The notes: generated by a model not told the origin, from the letters alone. Positions 7,804-15,889 are shown, counted from the stretch's first letter. The stretch is DNA of 32,408 nt from CAYXAA01 sp964462985 (GCA_964462985.1 CAYXAA010000042.1:1-32408), one strand, 5' to 3'. Made by a program: numbers and translations.

Positions 7804-8547
7804 CTAGCCCGTCTTGCGTCCTCCGAGCAGCCATTCACGGTTGCCGTCGCCGCCGGTTATCGGGGAGGGATGGAGGCCAAGCACGGTCCAGTCCGGTTGC
7901 CCGGAAAGCCAGGTGGCCATTGCTTCGGCCGTCGCCTCGGCCAGCTGCGGTGCCACGAGTCCGTTCTTGCCGACCGCCTCACGGCCGGCCTCGAACTGCG
8001 GCTTCACCAGGAAGACGCCGGCGGCGCCCGGCGCGGCGAGGGCGAGTGCCGGCGGCAGCGCGAGCTTCAGCGAGATGAAGCTGACATCGGACACGACCAC
8101 CTCCGGCCGGTCGTGCTCAAGGTCCGCTGCCGTGATGTCGCGGGCGTTGAGGCCGTCGCGCCGGCGCACCCGCGGATCGGCCGCCAGCGTCGGATGGAGC
8201 TGATCGCGGCCGACATCGATGGCATGGACCCTGGCGGCGCCGCGCTGCAGCAGGACCTGGCTGAAGCCGCCGGTTGAGGCGCCAATGTCGAGGCAGACCG
8301 CGCCGGCGGGATCGACGCCGAAGCGGTCGAGGCCGGCGACGAGCTTCAGGGCCGCGCGCGAAACGTAGGCCGAGGCGGGATCGTCGACAGCGATCCTTGC
8401 GTCGGCGGCGACGGGTTGTCCGGGTTTCGTCACCGGTCGCCCGTCAACGGTTACCGTGCCGCGCAAGATGGCATCGCGGGCCCGGGCGCGGGTCTCGGCA
8501 AGGCCGCGGGCGACCAGCGCCTGATCGAGCCGGTCGCGGCCGGACAT
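7804..8547 (-). CDS. tlyA: TlyA-family rRNA 2'-O-methyltransferase
   Basis: This is a 247-residue protein with an N-terminal S4 RNA-binding domain (about residues 3-60, RLDQALVARGLAETRARARDAI) followed by an FtsJ-like methyltransferase. The latter shows LDIGASTGGFSQVLLQRGA, VHAIDVGRDQLHP and VVSDVSFISL, then VFLVKPQFEAGRE. The Lys-Asp-Lys-Glu type residues expected of ribose 2'-O-methyltransferases are present. In mycobacteria TlyA methylates 16S and 23S rRNA; the older hemolysin label comes from phenotype only. The ATG at 8547 begins the S4 domain; the longer open frame upstream runs through the small membrane-peptide gene and is rejected. In many Hyphomicrobiales tlyA follows dxs, but here it lies about 3.6 kb away, beyond the copper genes and an MFS gene. 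Confidence 0.92.
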   Translation of the reverse strand: MSGRDRLDQALVARGLAETRARARDAILRGTVTVDGRPVTKPGQPVAADARIAVDDPASAYVSRAALKLVAGLDRFGVDPAGAVCLDIGASTGGFSQVLLQRGAARVHAIDVGRDQLHPTLAADPRVRRRDGLNARDITAADLEHDRPEVVVSDVSFISLKLALPPALALAAPGAAGVFLVKPQFEAGREAVGKNGLVAPQLAEATAEAMATWLSGQPDWTVLGLHPSPITGGDGNREWLLGGRKTG

Positions 8548-8561
8548 TGCACCGTCCGCGC

Positions 8562-8696
8562 TCAGAAGCAGCCGGCGATGCCGGCGAGGATCCGGTCGAC
8601 GAACAAGCGTTCGCCGAACTGCAGCCACAGCAGCGCCGCACCGAGGATGGCGAGGCCGCCGGCAAGGGCGAGAGGCATGGTCAGCGCGCTGCGCAT
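8562..8696 (-). CDS. 44-residue single-span membrane peptide
   Basis: This is a short frame wholly within the gap between SCO1 and tlyA, in the same direction as both. It encodes 44 residues: MRSALTM, then a hydrophobic span of about 20 residues (PLALAGGLAILGAALLWLQF), then a short amphipathic tail GERLFVDRILAGIAGCF. That is a clean single-pass topology with a positive start. The stop is 14 bases from the tlyA ATG and the start is 48 bases after SCO1, so it fits an operon exactly. The ribosome site is weak. I do not recognise a named family, though similar tiny membrane proteins sit in alphaproteobacterial operons. The call rests on composition, fit and frame, not on homology. Confidence 0.5.
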   Translation of the reverse strand: MRSALTMPLALAGGLAILGAALLWLQFGERLFVDRILAGIAGCF

Positions 8697-8744
8697 GCGA
8701 TCAGGTTCCGTCGTTCTGCTTCCGGTCCGGCCGCCACGGCCGGC

Positions 8745-9368
8745 TCAGCTCATGGTCTCATTATCGATCAGGCGGCGCAGCTTGGCTATGGCGTTTTCCT
8801 GCGCCTCGCCATAGGCGATCGTGCCGATGAAGCGATTGTCACCGTCCATGATGAACACCGCCGCAGAATGGTCCATCGTATAGTCGCCGCCTTCCTGCGG
8901 CACCTTGCGCCAATAGACCCGGTAAGCCTTCAGCATCTCCTCGACCTTGGCCGGATCGCCCGAGAGTGGGCGGATCCGCTCGTCGAAGGCGGCGACGTAG
9001 TCGCGCATCACCTCGGGTGTGTCACGCTCGGGGTCGACGGTGATGAAGGCATAGTTCAGCTTGCCGGCATCCGGCCCCAGCGCCTCGATCCAGCCCTGCA
9101 TGTCGGCCAGCGTTGTCGGGCAGACGTCGGGGCAATGGGTGAAGCCGAAGAAGTAGAGAGTCGGCTTGCCGGCAAACGCGGCCTCCGTCACGGTCTGGCC
9201 GGACGAACCGTCGACGAGCTCGAACGAGCCGCCGATCGAGGCCCCCGAGGAGACAAGCGCGTCGCTGTCGATCGAACGGAAGTGCCCGATCGAAATGGCG
9301 GCAATGGCGAAGACAAGGACGGCGACCGCCGCCCAGGCTCCGTAGCGCAGGATTTTCAAACCGGTCAT
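8745..9368 (-). CDS. SCO1/SenC/PrrC family copper chaperone
   Basis: This is a 207-residue membrane-anchored thioredoxin-fold protein. An N-terminal span (about residues 8-27) anchors it, leaving the domain in the periplasm. The copper site is visible: the HCPDVCPTT motif supplies two cysteines in a C-x3-C arrangement, and the late YTMDHSA motif supplies the conserved histidine. SCO proteins assist copper loading or thiol reduction at the CuA site of cytochrome c oxidase. The frame runs 30 codons upstream into PCuAC, but the ATG at 9368 begins the anchor and lies seven bases after the PCuAC stop. The gene pair is typical: PCuAC passes copper and SCO1 uses it. Confidence 0.92.
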   Translation of the reverse strand: MTGLKILRYGAWAAVAVLVFAIAAISIGHFRSIDSDALVSSGASIGGSFELVDGSSGQTVTEAAFAGKPTLYFFGFTHCPDVCPTTLADMQGWIEALGPDAGKLNYAFITVDPERDTPEVMRDYVAAFDERIRPLSGDPAKVEEMLKAYRVYWRKVPQEGGDYTMDHSAAVFIMDGDNRFIGTIAYGEAQENAIAKLRRLIDNETMS

Positions 9369-9375
9369 GATGGCC

Positions 9376-9900
9376 TCAATGGCTGTGGCCGTGATCGCCG
9401 TGATCGCCGTGATCGCAGCCGTGGCCAACATCACCGGTCCCGGCCGGTCCCCTGGCACCGATCTTTTCGATCGTGAACGGGATCTCGACGGTCCCGGCGT
9501 TCTCGAATGTGAGCGTGGCCATGACGGTGCCTCCTTCCTTGAAGGGCGCCTTCAGTCCGACAAACATGATGTGGAATCCGCCGGGGGCAAGGGTGACCGT
9601 CTCGCCGGTCGGAATCTCCAGCCCGTCCGGCAGCGCGCGCATCTTCATCACACCGTTGACGACCGACATCTCGTGGATCTCCGTCTTGTCGGATGCGTCC
9701 GATGCAACGGCGATCAGGCGGTCGGCCGCGCCGGTGTTGGTGATGGTGAGGAAGCCGCCGCCCGCAGGAGCATTGGGCGGCGTTGCCCGCACCCACGGTG
9801 CGGAAATGGTGAGGCTGCCGAGCGTGATGGTTTCGGCGGCGGCCGGAAGGACGGTCAACGCCGCGATGGCTGCGGCCAGCATAGACTTGAAGAGGGACAC
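9376..9900 (-). CDS. PCuAC-type periplasmic copper chaperone
   Basis: This is a 174-residue exported protein. The signal peptide is VSLFKSMLAAAIAALTVLPAAA, followed by the cupredoxin-like PCuAC domain (formerly DUF461). The copper ligands show in EIHEMSVVNGVMKMR and GGFHIMF, the usual His-Met spaced pairs. The C-terminus is a His-Asp-Gly tail (HGCDHGDHGDHGHSH), a second likely metal site. I chose the GTG at 9900: GGAG stands seven bases before it and the signal peptide begins there, whereas an ATG 15 codons earlier gives a poor charged extension. It belongs to an operon with DUF2946 upstream and SCO1 downstream. It probably carries Cu(I) for cytochrome oxidase assembly. Confidence 0.92.
   Translation of the reverse strand: MSLFKSMLAAAIAALTVLPAAAETITLGSLTISAPWVRATPPNAPAGGGFLTITNTGAADRLIAVASDASDKTEIHEMSVVNGVMKMRALPDGLEIPTGETVTLAPGGFHIMFVGLKAPFKEGGTVMATLTFENAGTVEIPFTIEKIGARGPAGTGDVGHGCDHGDHGDHGHSH
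9391..9417. repeat. Three tandem 9-base units encoding the His-rich tail
   Basis: GTGATCGCC, GTGATCGCC and GTGATCGCA follow one another on the plus strand and encode the repeated Asp-His-Gly steps of the PCuAC tail on the minus strand. Such a repeat can change copy number by slippage and so lengthen or shorten the metal-binding tail in frame. Confidence 0.8.
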
Positions 9901-9977
9901 GGTTGAACTCCGATGCGACTCGTAAGGGACCGGCCGATGCTTCAATGCCGGCCGGGGACGCGATAGGCTAGGGGAGT

Positions 9978-10376
9978 TCAGGCGTAAGGTGGCGCGCGGC
10001 TGCCGAGGCTGCCGGAGGGGCCGGAAGACGAATGCGGTGCGCCGCTATCCCGGTAAGCAGTGGCAACGCCTGTCAGGGACGGCAGTCCGGGGGCAGCCGT
10101 GGCCGGGGCAAGGCCCGCGCCGGCTTTCGCAAGATGCGTGCAGGCGGATCCGCAGATGCAGGAATCGCCGCCGTGCAGCGGAGGATTGGATCGTTCGGTC
10201 GGCGCGCTGCCAGCCGAGGAACAGATGATTTCCGATGCGCTCGCCGCAGTCGGCAGGCCGACCGCGGCGACGATGAGCTTGAGCGCAAGCGCAAGCGACG
10301 CCAGCACGGACAACAGCGTGCTTTCGCGGCGCAGGGCACAAAGGGCGCTCGGGACGGATCTCATGGCTCCGATCAT
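9978..10376 (-). CDS. DUF2946-like exported protein of the copper gene set
   Basis: This is a protein of up to 132 residues with an N-terminal hydrophobic segment (LLSVLASLALALKLIVAAVG), then SASEIICSSAGS and a GGDSCICGSACTH cysteine-histidine cluster. The low-complexity tail is rich in Pro, Ser and Gly. The length, single membrane or signal segment and early Cys motif resemble DUF2946 proteins, which commonly accompany PCuAC and SCO1. A copper-related role is inferred from the C-x-C and His residues and from the operon. The start is uncertain: the first ATG (10376) lacks a ribosome site and the fifth codon (10364) has GGAG only two bases away. It begins the copper operon, 77 bases before PCuAC. 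Confidence 0.6.
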   Translation of the reverse strand: MIGAMRSVPSALCALRRESTLLSVLASLALALKLIVAAVGLPTAASASEIICSSAGSAPTERSNPPLHGGDSCICGSACTHLAKAGAGLAPATAAPGLPSLTGVATAYRDSGAPHSSSGPSGSLGSRAPPYA

Positions 10377-10458
10377 GCGGGAGCGGGGACCCGGCGTCCA
10401 GTGGGCGATCGAGCCTGCAACGGATCGAAAGCGGCGTGGAATTGTCGCAGGCAGACGG

Positions 10459-11814
10459 TCATGAGGTTTCGTTCACGGCCGATGCCTGCCGGCTTTCCGC
10501 TGCTTCGGTCGGTTCGCCGGGTTGCTCCGCCGTTTCGCTCTGGCGTTCGTAGGCTGGAAAGTCCTCCGGCGGGATCACGAGCGGGTGCGCCACATCGAGC
10601 GGTTCCGGCGTGACCATGGCTCCGAGCGGTGCGGTCGAGGCGTATTCGAACTCGCCCTTGATCTCGCCGGTGGGACCGCTGCGCACCAGCAGCCGGCTGG
10701 CGACGAAGGCCGCCAGGACGATCTGCACGACGACGATGAACAGATAGAGATTGTTGGGCGAGCCGCTCTCCATCAGCACGGCGGCGGCGAAGGGGCCGAT
10801 GATTGAGCCCATTCCATTGGCAAGCAGCAGGCCGGACGAGGTCTCGACGTAGCTGTCGGGATCGGCGTGGTCATAGGCATGCGCGGCGGCGATCGCGTAG
10901 GCCGGCTGCATGGTCACGCCCATCACAAAGGCCATCGCAATTGCCGGGACCGGATCCGACGGTGCCAGCAAGAGCACGACGAGGCCGCCGATCGTCGCGC
11001 TGACCCCGAGCGCCACGAGTACGATGCGGCGGTCGAGCCGGTCCGAGATGCGCCCGATCGGCCACTGTGCGAGCGCGCCGCCGAACACGATGGCTGCCGC
11101 GTAATAGGCGGCCGCATTGGTATCGAGGCCCATGCGGGTGGCGTAGAGCGGCGACAGCATCCAGATCGCCGCATTGCCCATCCCGATCAGGAAGGTGCCG
11201 ACGACGGCCGCCGGCGACGTCCGGTACAGCTTGATCGGTCTGAACCGCACCAGGGTGATCGGCGCCGGCTGGTTGGAGCGGGTCATGGTCACCGGTACCA
11301 CGGCGATGCTGACCACCACGGAGGCGACCGCGAACGGCACGAAGGTCGCGATGTCGAAGACGGTAAGCGACAGCTGGCCGACGGTCATCGAGAGGTAGAG
11401 GATGACGATGTAGATCGACAGCACCTTGCCGCGGTTGGCGTTGGTGGCGTTCTCGTTGAGCCAGCTTTCGACGATGAGATAAAAGCCGGCGAGGGTGAAG
11501 CCGGAGACGAAGCGGATGAGGGACCAGGCAATCGGGTCGATCACGATCGGGTGGACGATTGCCGCCGCCGACATCAGCGACACCAGCGCGGCGAAGGCGC
11601 GGATGTGCCCGGCCCGCATGATGGTGTAGGGCGCCAGCAGGCAGCCAGCGACGAACCCGATGTAGTAGGTCGACGACAGGACGCCGATCGCCGTGTCGGA
11701 AAAGCCGGCGACGTTGGCAGCGAGCGGCAGCAGCGTCGATTGCAGGCCGTGGCCGAGCAGCACGAATGCAATGGCGACGAGCAGCGCGGCGATCGGGGCG
11801 AGGGTTTGCACCAT
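10459..11814 (-). CDS. Major facilitator superfamily transporter
   Basis: This 451-residue protein has about twelve membrane spans, beginning MVQTLAPIAALLVAIAFVLLGHGLQ. The loop motif GRISDRLDRRIVLV after span 8 is the MFS signature between helices 8 and 9. A soluble, acidic and Pro-rich C-terminal tail of about 70 residues follows the last span. The general look is that of YcaD-like members, whose substrates are mostly unknown, and nothing here tells the substrate. It is probably read from a promoter in the 311-base gap behind dxs. The copper genes follow in the same direction after 82 bases, so a role in that set is possible but not shown. Confidence 0.85.
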   Translation of the reverse strand: MVQTLAPIAALLVAIAFVLLGHGLQSTLLPLAANVAGFSDTAIGVLSSTYYIGFVAGCLLAPYTIMRAGHIRAFAALVSLMSAAAIVHPIVIDPIAWSLIRFVSGFTLAGFYLIVESWLNENATNANRGKVLSIYIVILYLSMTVGQLSLTVFDIATFVPFAVASVVVSIAVVPVTMTRSNQPAPITLVRFRPIKLYRTSPAAVVGTFLIGMGNAAIWMLSPLYATRMGLDTNAAAYYAAAIVFGGALAQWPIGRISDRLDRRIVLVALGVSATIGGLVVLLLAPSDPVPAIAMAFVMGVTMQPAYAIAAAHAYDHADPDSYVETSSGLLLANGMGSIIGPFAAAVLMESGSPNNLYLFIVVVQIVLAAFVASRLLVRSGPTGEIKGEFEYASTAPLGAMVTPEPLDVAHPLVIPPEDFPAYERQSETAEQPGEPTEAAESRQASAVNETS

Positions 11815-12125
11815 GGCGAAATCCGGAGGTCGCGCGAGCCTGCGGCAGGGCGGCGCCTATGACGGCGGGCCTCCTGCCGCAAAACGGGCGAAGGTCCGAA
11901 GCTTGTTCTGCTACAAGGGTGGAGCGACCCTCCTTGTCCAGCCGGACCGAGGGTTGCGCCGGTATCCAGGAGCGACTGCAACCGAGTTCGTCGCACCTGC
12001 GTCGCGGCCGACCGTGCGGGAGGGCGCGGCGCTTGTCAACGCGGCGACCGGCCGCAAACGCATCGCGAAAGCGTCACTTGATATGCGGCTCTTGCGGTTC
12101 CCGGGGCCGCTCCGGCACGGGTGGG
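11815..12125. other. Intergenic region between dxs and the MFS gene
   Basis: This region holds two inverted repeats but no gene that I can support. TGCGGCAGG (11841-11849) pairs perfectly with CCTGCCGCA (11873-11881). ACAAGG (11913-11918) pairs with CCTTGT (11932-11937), with AGGGT/ACCCT nested inside. They may be terminator or leader structures for the minus-strand genes on either side. Neither is followed by a T-run on the minus strand. Confidence 0.45.
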
Positions 12126-14042
12126 TTACGCCCGGCGCACCGGTATGGCGCTGCGGCCGAGCGCCTCGAACACACGGGTGACGATCGCCTGCGCGTTGAG
12201 GTTCGCTGCGGCATACATTGCTTCGGGCTTGTCCTGGTCGAGGAAGCGATCGGGCAGCACCATGGGCCGGATCTTCAGTCCGCTGTCGAACAGGCCCCGC
12301 TCGGCCAGGGCATGGAGCACCTGGCTGCCGAAGCCGCCGATGGAGCCTTCCTCGATCGTGATCATCACTTCATGCTCGCGGGCAAGCCGAAGGACAAGGT
12401 CGATGTCGAGCGGCTTGGCGAAGCGCGCATCGGCAACGGTGGTGGAGAGGCCGGCCGCATCGAGTTCGTCGGCCGCCTTGAGGCATTCACCGCTTCGACC
12501 GCCGAAGGAGAGCAGGGCAACCTTGGTGCCTTCGCGCAGGATGCGGCCGCGCCCGATCTCGAGCACTTGGCCGCGCTCCGGCATCTCGACGCCGAAGCCT
12601 TCGCCGCGCGGATAGCGGAAGGCGATCGGCCCTTCGTCGTAGGCCGCCGCGGTCGCCACCATGTGCCGAAGCTCGGCCTCATCGCCCGCCGCCATGACCA
12701 CGAAGCCGGGAAGGCAGGAGAGATAGGCGACGTCGAACGCACCGGCATGGGTCGGCCCGTCGGCCCCGACCAGGCCGGCGCGGTCGATCGGAAAACGCAC
12801 GGGCAGCCCCTGGATCGCGACATCGTGCACAACCTGGTCGTAGGCCCGCTGCAGGAAGGTCGAGTAAATGGCGCAGAACGGCTTGTAGCCTTCGCTCGCC
12901 AGCCCGGCGGCGAAGGTCACGGCATGCTGTTCGGCGATGCCGACGTCGAAGGTGCGGGACGGGAAGGCCTGGCCGAACAGGTCGAGCCCGGTGCCGTCGG
13001 GCATAGCGGCCGTGATCGCCACGATCTTTTCGTCGCGCTCAGCCTCCTGGACCAGCGTATCGGCGAACACCCGGGTGTAGCTCGGGGCATTGGCCTTTGG
13101 CTTGGCCTGCTCGCCGGTGATGACGTCGAACCGGGCCACGCCGTGGTACTTGTCGGCCGAGGTCTCCGCCGGGGGATAGCCCTTGCCCTTTTGCGTCACC
13201 GCATGAATCAGCACCGGGCCGTGATGGGTGTCGCGAACGTTCTTCAGGACGGGCAGCAGGTGGTCGAGGTTGTGACCGTCGACCGGCCCGACATAGTAGA
13301 AGCCGAGTTCCTCGAACAGCGTGCCGCCGGTGAAGAAGCCGCGGGCAAATTCCTCGGCCCGCGCCGCCCGCTCCTTGAGCGGGCGCGGCAGCACCTGAGC
13401 GATCTGCTTGGCGGCATCGCGCAGCGACAGATAGGTGCGTCCCGAGACCAGCCGCGCCAGATACGCCGACATGGCGCCAACCGGGGGGGCGATCGACATG
13501 TCGTTGTCGTTGAGCACGACGATAAGGCGGGAATGCCGGGCGCCGGCGTTGTTCATGGCCTCGTAGGCCATGCCGGCCGACATGGCGCCGTCGCCGATCA
13601 CGGCGATGATGTTGTTCCTGCGCCCGTCGAGATCTCTGGCGACGGCCATGCCAAGCCCGGCGGAGATCGAGGTCGAGGAGTGGGCGGCGCCGAAAGGATC
13701 GTAGACGCTTTCGCTGCGCTTGGTGAAACCGGAAAGGCCGCCGCCCTGGCGCAGTGTGCGGATGCGGTCGCGGCGCCCGGTCAGGATCTTGTGCGGATAG
13801 GCCTGATGTCCGACGTCCCAGATCAAGCGGTCGTCGGGGGTGTTGAACACATAGTGCAGTGCGACCGTCAGCTCGATCACGCCGAGGCCGGCGCCGAGAT
13901 GGCCGCCGGTGACGGACACCGCGTCGATCACTTCGGCCCGGAGCTCTGTCGCCAGCTGCTTCAGGTCGCTTTCGGGAAGCGCGCGCAGGTCGGTCGGTGT
14001 CGAGACCCGGTCGAGGAGCGGCGTTGCGGGGCGATCGTGCAC
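12126..14042 (-). CDS. dxs: 1-deoxy-D-xylulose-5-phosphate synthase
   Basis: This enzyme condenses pyruvate and glyceraldehyde 3-phosphate to 1-deoxy-D-xylulose 5-phosphate, the first step of the non-mevalonate isoprenoid pathway, using thiamine diphosphate. The 638 residues carry the full set of motifs: TGGHLGAGLGVIELTVALHYVF, WDVGHQAYPHKILTGRRD, the thiamine-diphosphate motif GDGAMSAGMAYEAMNNAG..LNDNDMSI, DVGIAEQHAV and DRAGLVGADGPTHAG. I place the start at the GTG at 14042, which gives the family's usual DRPATPLLDRV opening and length. The next upstream ATG would add 30 basic, unrelated residues. It lies downstream of xseB, the usual alphaproteobacterial order. Confidence 0.95.
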   Translation of the reverse strand: MHDRPATPLLDRVSTPTDLRALPESDLKQLATELRAEVIDAVSVTGGHLGAGLGVIELTVALHYVFNTPDDRLIWDVGHQAYPHKILTGRRDRIRTLRQGGGLSGFTKRSESVYDPFGAAHSSTSISAGLGMAVARDLDGRRNNIIAVIGDGAMSAGMAYEAMNNAGARHSRLIVVLNDNDMSIAPPVGAMSAYLARLVSGRTYLSLRDAAKQIAQVLPRPLKERAARAEEFARGFFTGGTLFEELGFYYVGPVDGHNLDHLLPVLKNVRDTHHGPVLIHAVTQKGKGYPPAETSADKYHGVARFDVITGEQAKPKANAPSYTRVFADTLVQEAERDEKIVAITAAMPDGTGLDLFGQAFPSRTFDVGIAEQHAVTFAAGLASEGYKPFCAIYSTFLQRAYDQVVHDVAIQGLPVRFPIDRAGLVGADGPTHAGAFDVAYLSCLPGFVVMAAGDEAELRHMVATAAAYDEGPIAFRYPRGEGFGVEMPERGQVLEIGRGRILREGTKVALLSFGGRSGECLKAADELDAAGLSTTVADARFAKPLDIDLVLRLAREHEVMITIEEGSIGGFGSQVLHALAERGLFDSGLKIRPMVLPDRFLDQDKPEAMYAAANLNAQAIVTRVFEALGRSAIPVRRA

Positions 14043-14186
14043 TGTGACGTCCGTGTGACTGACAATTCCGGGCGCAGCGCGCGGCCGCGCTGAGCGAAAG
14101 CAACGCTTACACCAATGGCCAAGGGCACGCAAACGGCCCGAGGGTGCCGCCGGGACGCGTCGCTGGCGGGTCCATTGCCGTGCGCG

Positions 14187-14202
14187 TCACCCAATTGGGT
14201 GA
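14187..14202. promoter_or_regulatory. Perfect 16-base palindrome upstream of dxs
   Basis: TCACCCAATTGGGTGA reads the same on both strands. It sits about 145 bases before the dxs start and just ahead of the possible plus-strand transcript. It could be an operator for dxs or for that transcript. I do not know the protein that would bind it. Confidence 0.4.
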
Positions 14203-14204
14203 TG

Positions 14205-14302
14205 CAATCCTACGGAAAAGGGACTAAACGAGAACTGTGGTCGATGGGGCCACGTGCACAGTGATCGACTTCGGGCCGCGTTCTTCGCGGCCCTTTTTTG
14301 TT
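14205..14302 (+). ncRNA. Possible small RNA between dxs and xseB
   Basis: A strong terminator on the plus strand (14273-14299) has no plus-strand gene before it, since both neighbours run the other way. The hundred bases ahead of it contain two possible six-base stems, ACTGTG/CACAGT (14234-14262) and GTCGAT/ATCGAC (14240-14269), which cannot both form. The start is a guess. No family is recognised. Confidence 0.3.
14273..14299 (+). terminator. Intrinsic terminator, plus strand
   Basis: GGGCCGCG and CGCGGCCC form an eight-base GC stem with a five-base loop (TTCTT), followed at once by six T residues and then GTTT. On the minus strand there is no T-run, so it works rightward only. Confidence 0.75.
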
Positions 14303-14331
14303 TATGGCGCCGCCCTTGGGCGCGATCACGA

Positions 14332-14583
14332 CTACTTGACGTCAAGAGGCGCGGTTCCGGCAGCGGCGCCATCCTGGGTCAGCTGGATCTTTTCCACCTT
14401 GGCCTCGGCCGACTTCAGGAGCTTGTCGCAATGCCGGCGCAGCTGGTCGCCGCGGGCGTAGAGTTCGATGCTCTCCTCCAGGGCCACGTCGCCGCGCTCC
14501 AGGCGCCCGACGATGTCCTCGAGCTGCTTGAGTGCCTCTTCGAACGTCAGACCCGATACGGCTGCCGGTGTCTCGTTGGTCAC
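14332..14583 (-). CDS. xseB: Exodeoxyribonuclease VII small subunit
   Basis: This is an 83-residue helical protein with the family pattern LTFEEALKQLEDIVGRLERGDVALEESIELYARG, which identifies the small subunit of exonuclease VII. Several copies bind the XseA catalytic subunit, which degrades single-stranded DNA; xseA is not in this window. The start is GTG at 14583 with a good GGAAGGA site about eight bases upstream. It lies between the histone-deacetylase-like gene and dxs in the same direction, an order common in alphaproteobacteria. The gaps on either side (183 and 289 bases) are rather wide for a tight operon. Confidence 0.93.
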   Translation of the reverse strand: MTNETPAAVSGLTFEEALKQLEDIVGRLERGDVALEESIELYARGDQLRRHCDKLLKSAEAKVEKIQLTQDGAAAGTAPLDVK

Positions 14584-14766
14584 GTCACTGTCCTTCCTGC
14601 GTGCCCGGCCACGGCCGACCCAACGACCGTCAGGAACTGTTGATCCGGTTGGTACCCTGTGGTCCGACCGAAAACCGGTGCGCCCCGCCCTTGCCGAGGC
14701 GCTGCCGCAAAGGTCGAGCTTCGGTTCGACCGCGTCAAGGCGATACGGCGGCGGTTTGTGGACAAC

Positions 14767-15696
14767 TCAGGCGTTCATCAACGTCATGACGTGGGCCGCT
14801 GCCGAGCGGGCCAGCCCCTCGAGATCGTAGCCGCCTTCGAGCAGCGACACGATGCGGCCGCCGCAGTGCTTGTCGGCCAGCTCCATTGTGCGAACCGTGG
14901 CCCAGGCGAAGTCCGCCTCGACCAGGGCGAGACCGCCGAGCGGATCGCGCACGTGCGCGTCGAAGCCGGCCGAGATCACGATCAGGTCGGGCGCGAAGGC
15001 ATCGATCCGGGGTAGCACCACGACCTCCATCGCTTCGCGGAACTCCGCACCGCCGTCCCCGGGCGAAAGCGGGGCGTTGACGATGGTATCGGCCTCGCCG
15101 GTCTCGTTGATGGCGCCCGAGCCCGGATACAGCGGCATCTGGTGCGTCGAGCAGTACATCACCGTGGGATCGTTCCAGAAGATGTCCTGGGTGCCGTTGC
15201 CGTGATGCACGTCGAAGTCGAGAATTGCGACGCGCTCGGCGCCGTACCTGGCCTGGGCGTAGCGGGCGGCGATCGCGGCGTTGTTGAACAGGCAGAAGCC
15301 CATGGCGCGGGCTTTCTCGGCGTGATGTCCCGGTGGGCGGGAGGCTGAGAAGGCGTTGGTGAACCGGCCCTCGATCACCTCGTCGACGGCCCGGCAGGCG
15401 CCGCCGACCGCCCGGAGCGCCGCCTCCCAACTGCCCGGCGAGACGGTGGTGTCGGCATCAAGCCGAGCGAGACCTTCGGCAGGCACCGCGCGATGAATCA
15501 TCTCGATATAGTCGGACGGATGCGCGCGGGCGATGTCGACCACCGCGCCCATCGGCGCCACCTCGCGCTCCAGCGACTGAAAGCGTTCGTGCTCGAAGAT
15601 GCGATCAATTGCGCGCAGCCGGTCCGGCCGCTCCGGATGGCCGATCGGCGTCAGATGGTCGAGGTAAGACGAATGATAGAGGTAGAGCGTCGCCAA
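14767..15696 (-). CDS. Histone deacetylase family (acetylpolyamine/acetoin-utilisation type) hydrolase
   Basis: This 309-residue protein belongs to the zinc-dependent HDAC/AcuC/AphA superfamily. Motifs in order are HPERPDRLRAI, SRPPGHHAEKARAMGFCLFNN, ILDFDVHHGNGTQDIF with the zinc ligands Asp and His, ISAGFDAHVRDPLGG with the third ligand Asp, and LLEGGYDLEGLA. Bacterial members remove acetyl groups from polyamines, lysine or other amines; the substrate is not clear here. The start is a rare TTG at 15696, preceded by GGAA and giving the family's MATLYLYHSS opening, with no usable ATG nearby. It has its own promoter-like pair TTGACA-17-TCAGAT and heads the xseB-dxs group. Confidence 0.88.
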   Translation of the reverse strand: MATLYLYHSSYLDHLTPIGHPERPDRLRAIDRIFEHERFQSLEREVAPMGAVVDIARAHPSDYIEMIHRAVPAEGLARLDADTTVSPGSWEAALRAVGGACRAVDEVIEGRFTNAFSASRPPGHHAEKARAMGFCLFNNAAIAARYAQARYGAERVAILDFDVHHGNGTQDIFWNDPTVMYCSTHQMPLYPGSGAINETGEADTIVNAPLSPGDGGAEFREAMEVVVLPRIDAFAPDLIVISAGFDAHVRDPLGGLALVEADFAWATVRTMELADKHCGGRIVSLLEGGYDLEGLARSAAAHVMTLMNA

Positions 15697-15743
15697 GGCG
15701 TTTCCAATCGCGCGGAACCGTCGAGCCGGTTCAGGTCATGGCT

Positions 15744-15772
15744 ATCTGACGGTGGGAAGCAATGGGTGTCAA
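15744..15772 (-). promoter_or_regulatory. Candidate promoter for the deacetylase-like gene
   Basis: On the minus strand, TTGACA (15772-15767) is followed after 17 bases by TCAGAT (15749-15744). A perfect -35 with a weak -10 is common in alphaproteobacteria. It would start transcription about 40 bases before the TTG start at 15696. Confidence 0.5.
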
Positions 15773-15862
15773 TGCGGCATCCGGCGCGGGTTGCCGATCG
15801 ACAACAACCAGCGCGGGCATAGCGAGAAGGAATGTAGTACCGGTCGGCGGCGGACAAAGAAA

Positions 15863-15889
15863 CGGGGCGGGTCGTTAACTCCCGCCCCG
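15863..15889 (-). terminator. Terminator-like hairpin, minus strand
   Basis: CGGGGCGGG pairs perfectly with CCCGCCCCG around a nine-base loop. On the minus strand TTTCTTT follows directly. It would end transcripts coming from tsaC or from the AT-rich island before the promoter of the deacetylase-like gene. Confidence 0.5.

Noticed and set aside
11766..14093. Rightward frame of 775 codons
   Set aside because: It is antisense to dxs, which is unmistakable by its motifs; the composition is rich in His, Arg and Gly without domains.
14234..14269. True pseudoknot formed by ACTGTG/CACAGT and GTCGAT/ATCGAC
   Set aside because: The joining loops would be zero and one base long, too short to cross six-base stems, so the two pairings are better read as alternatives.
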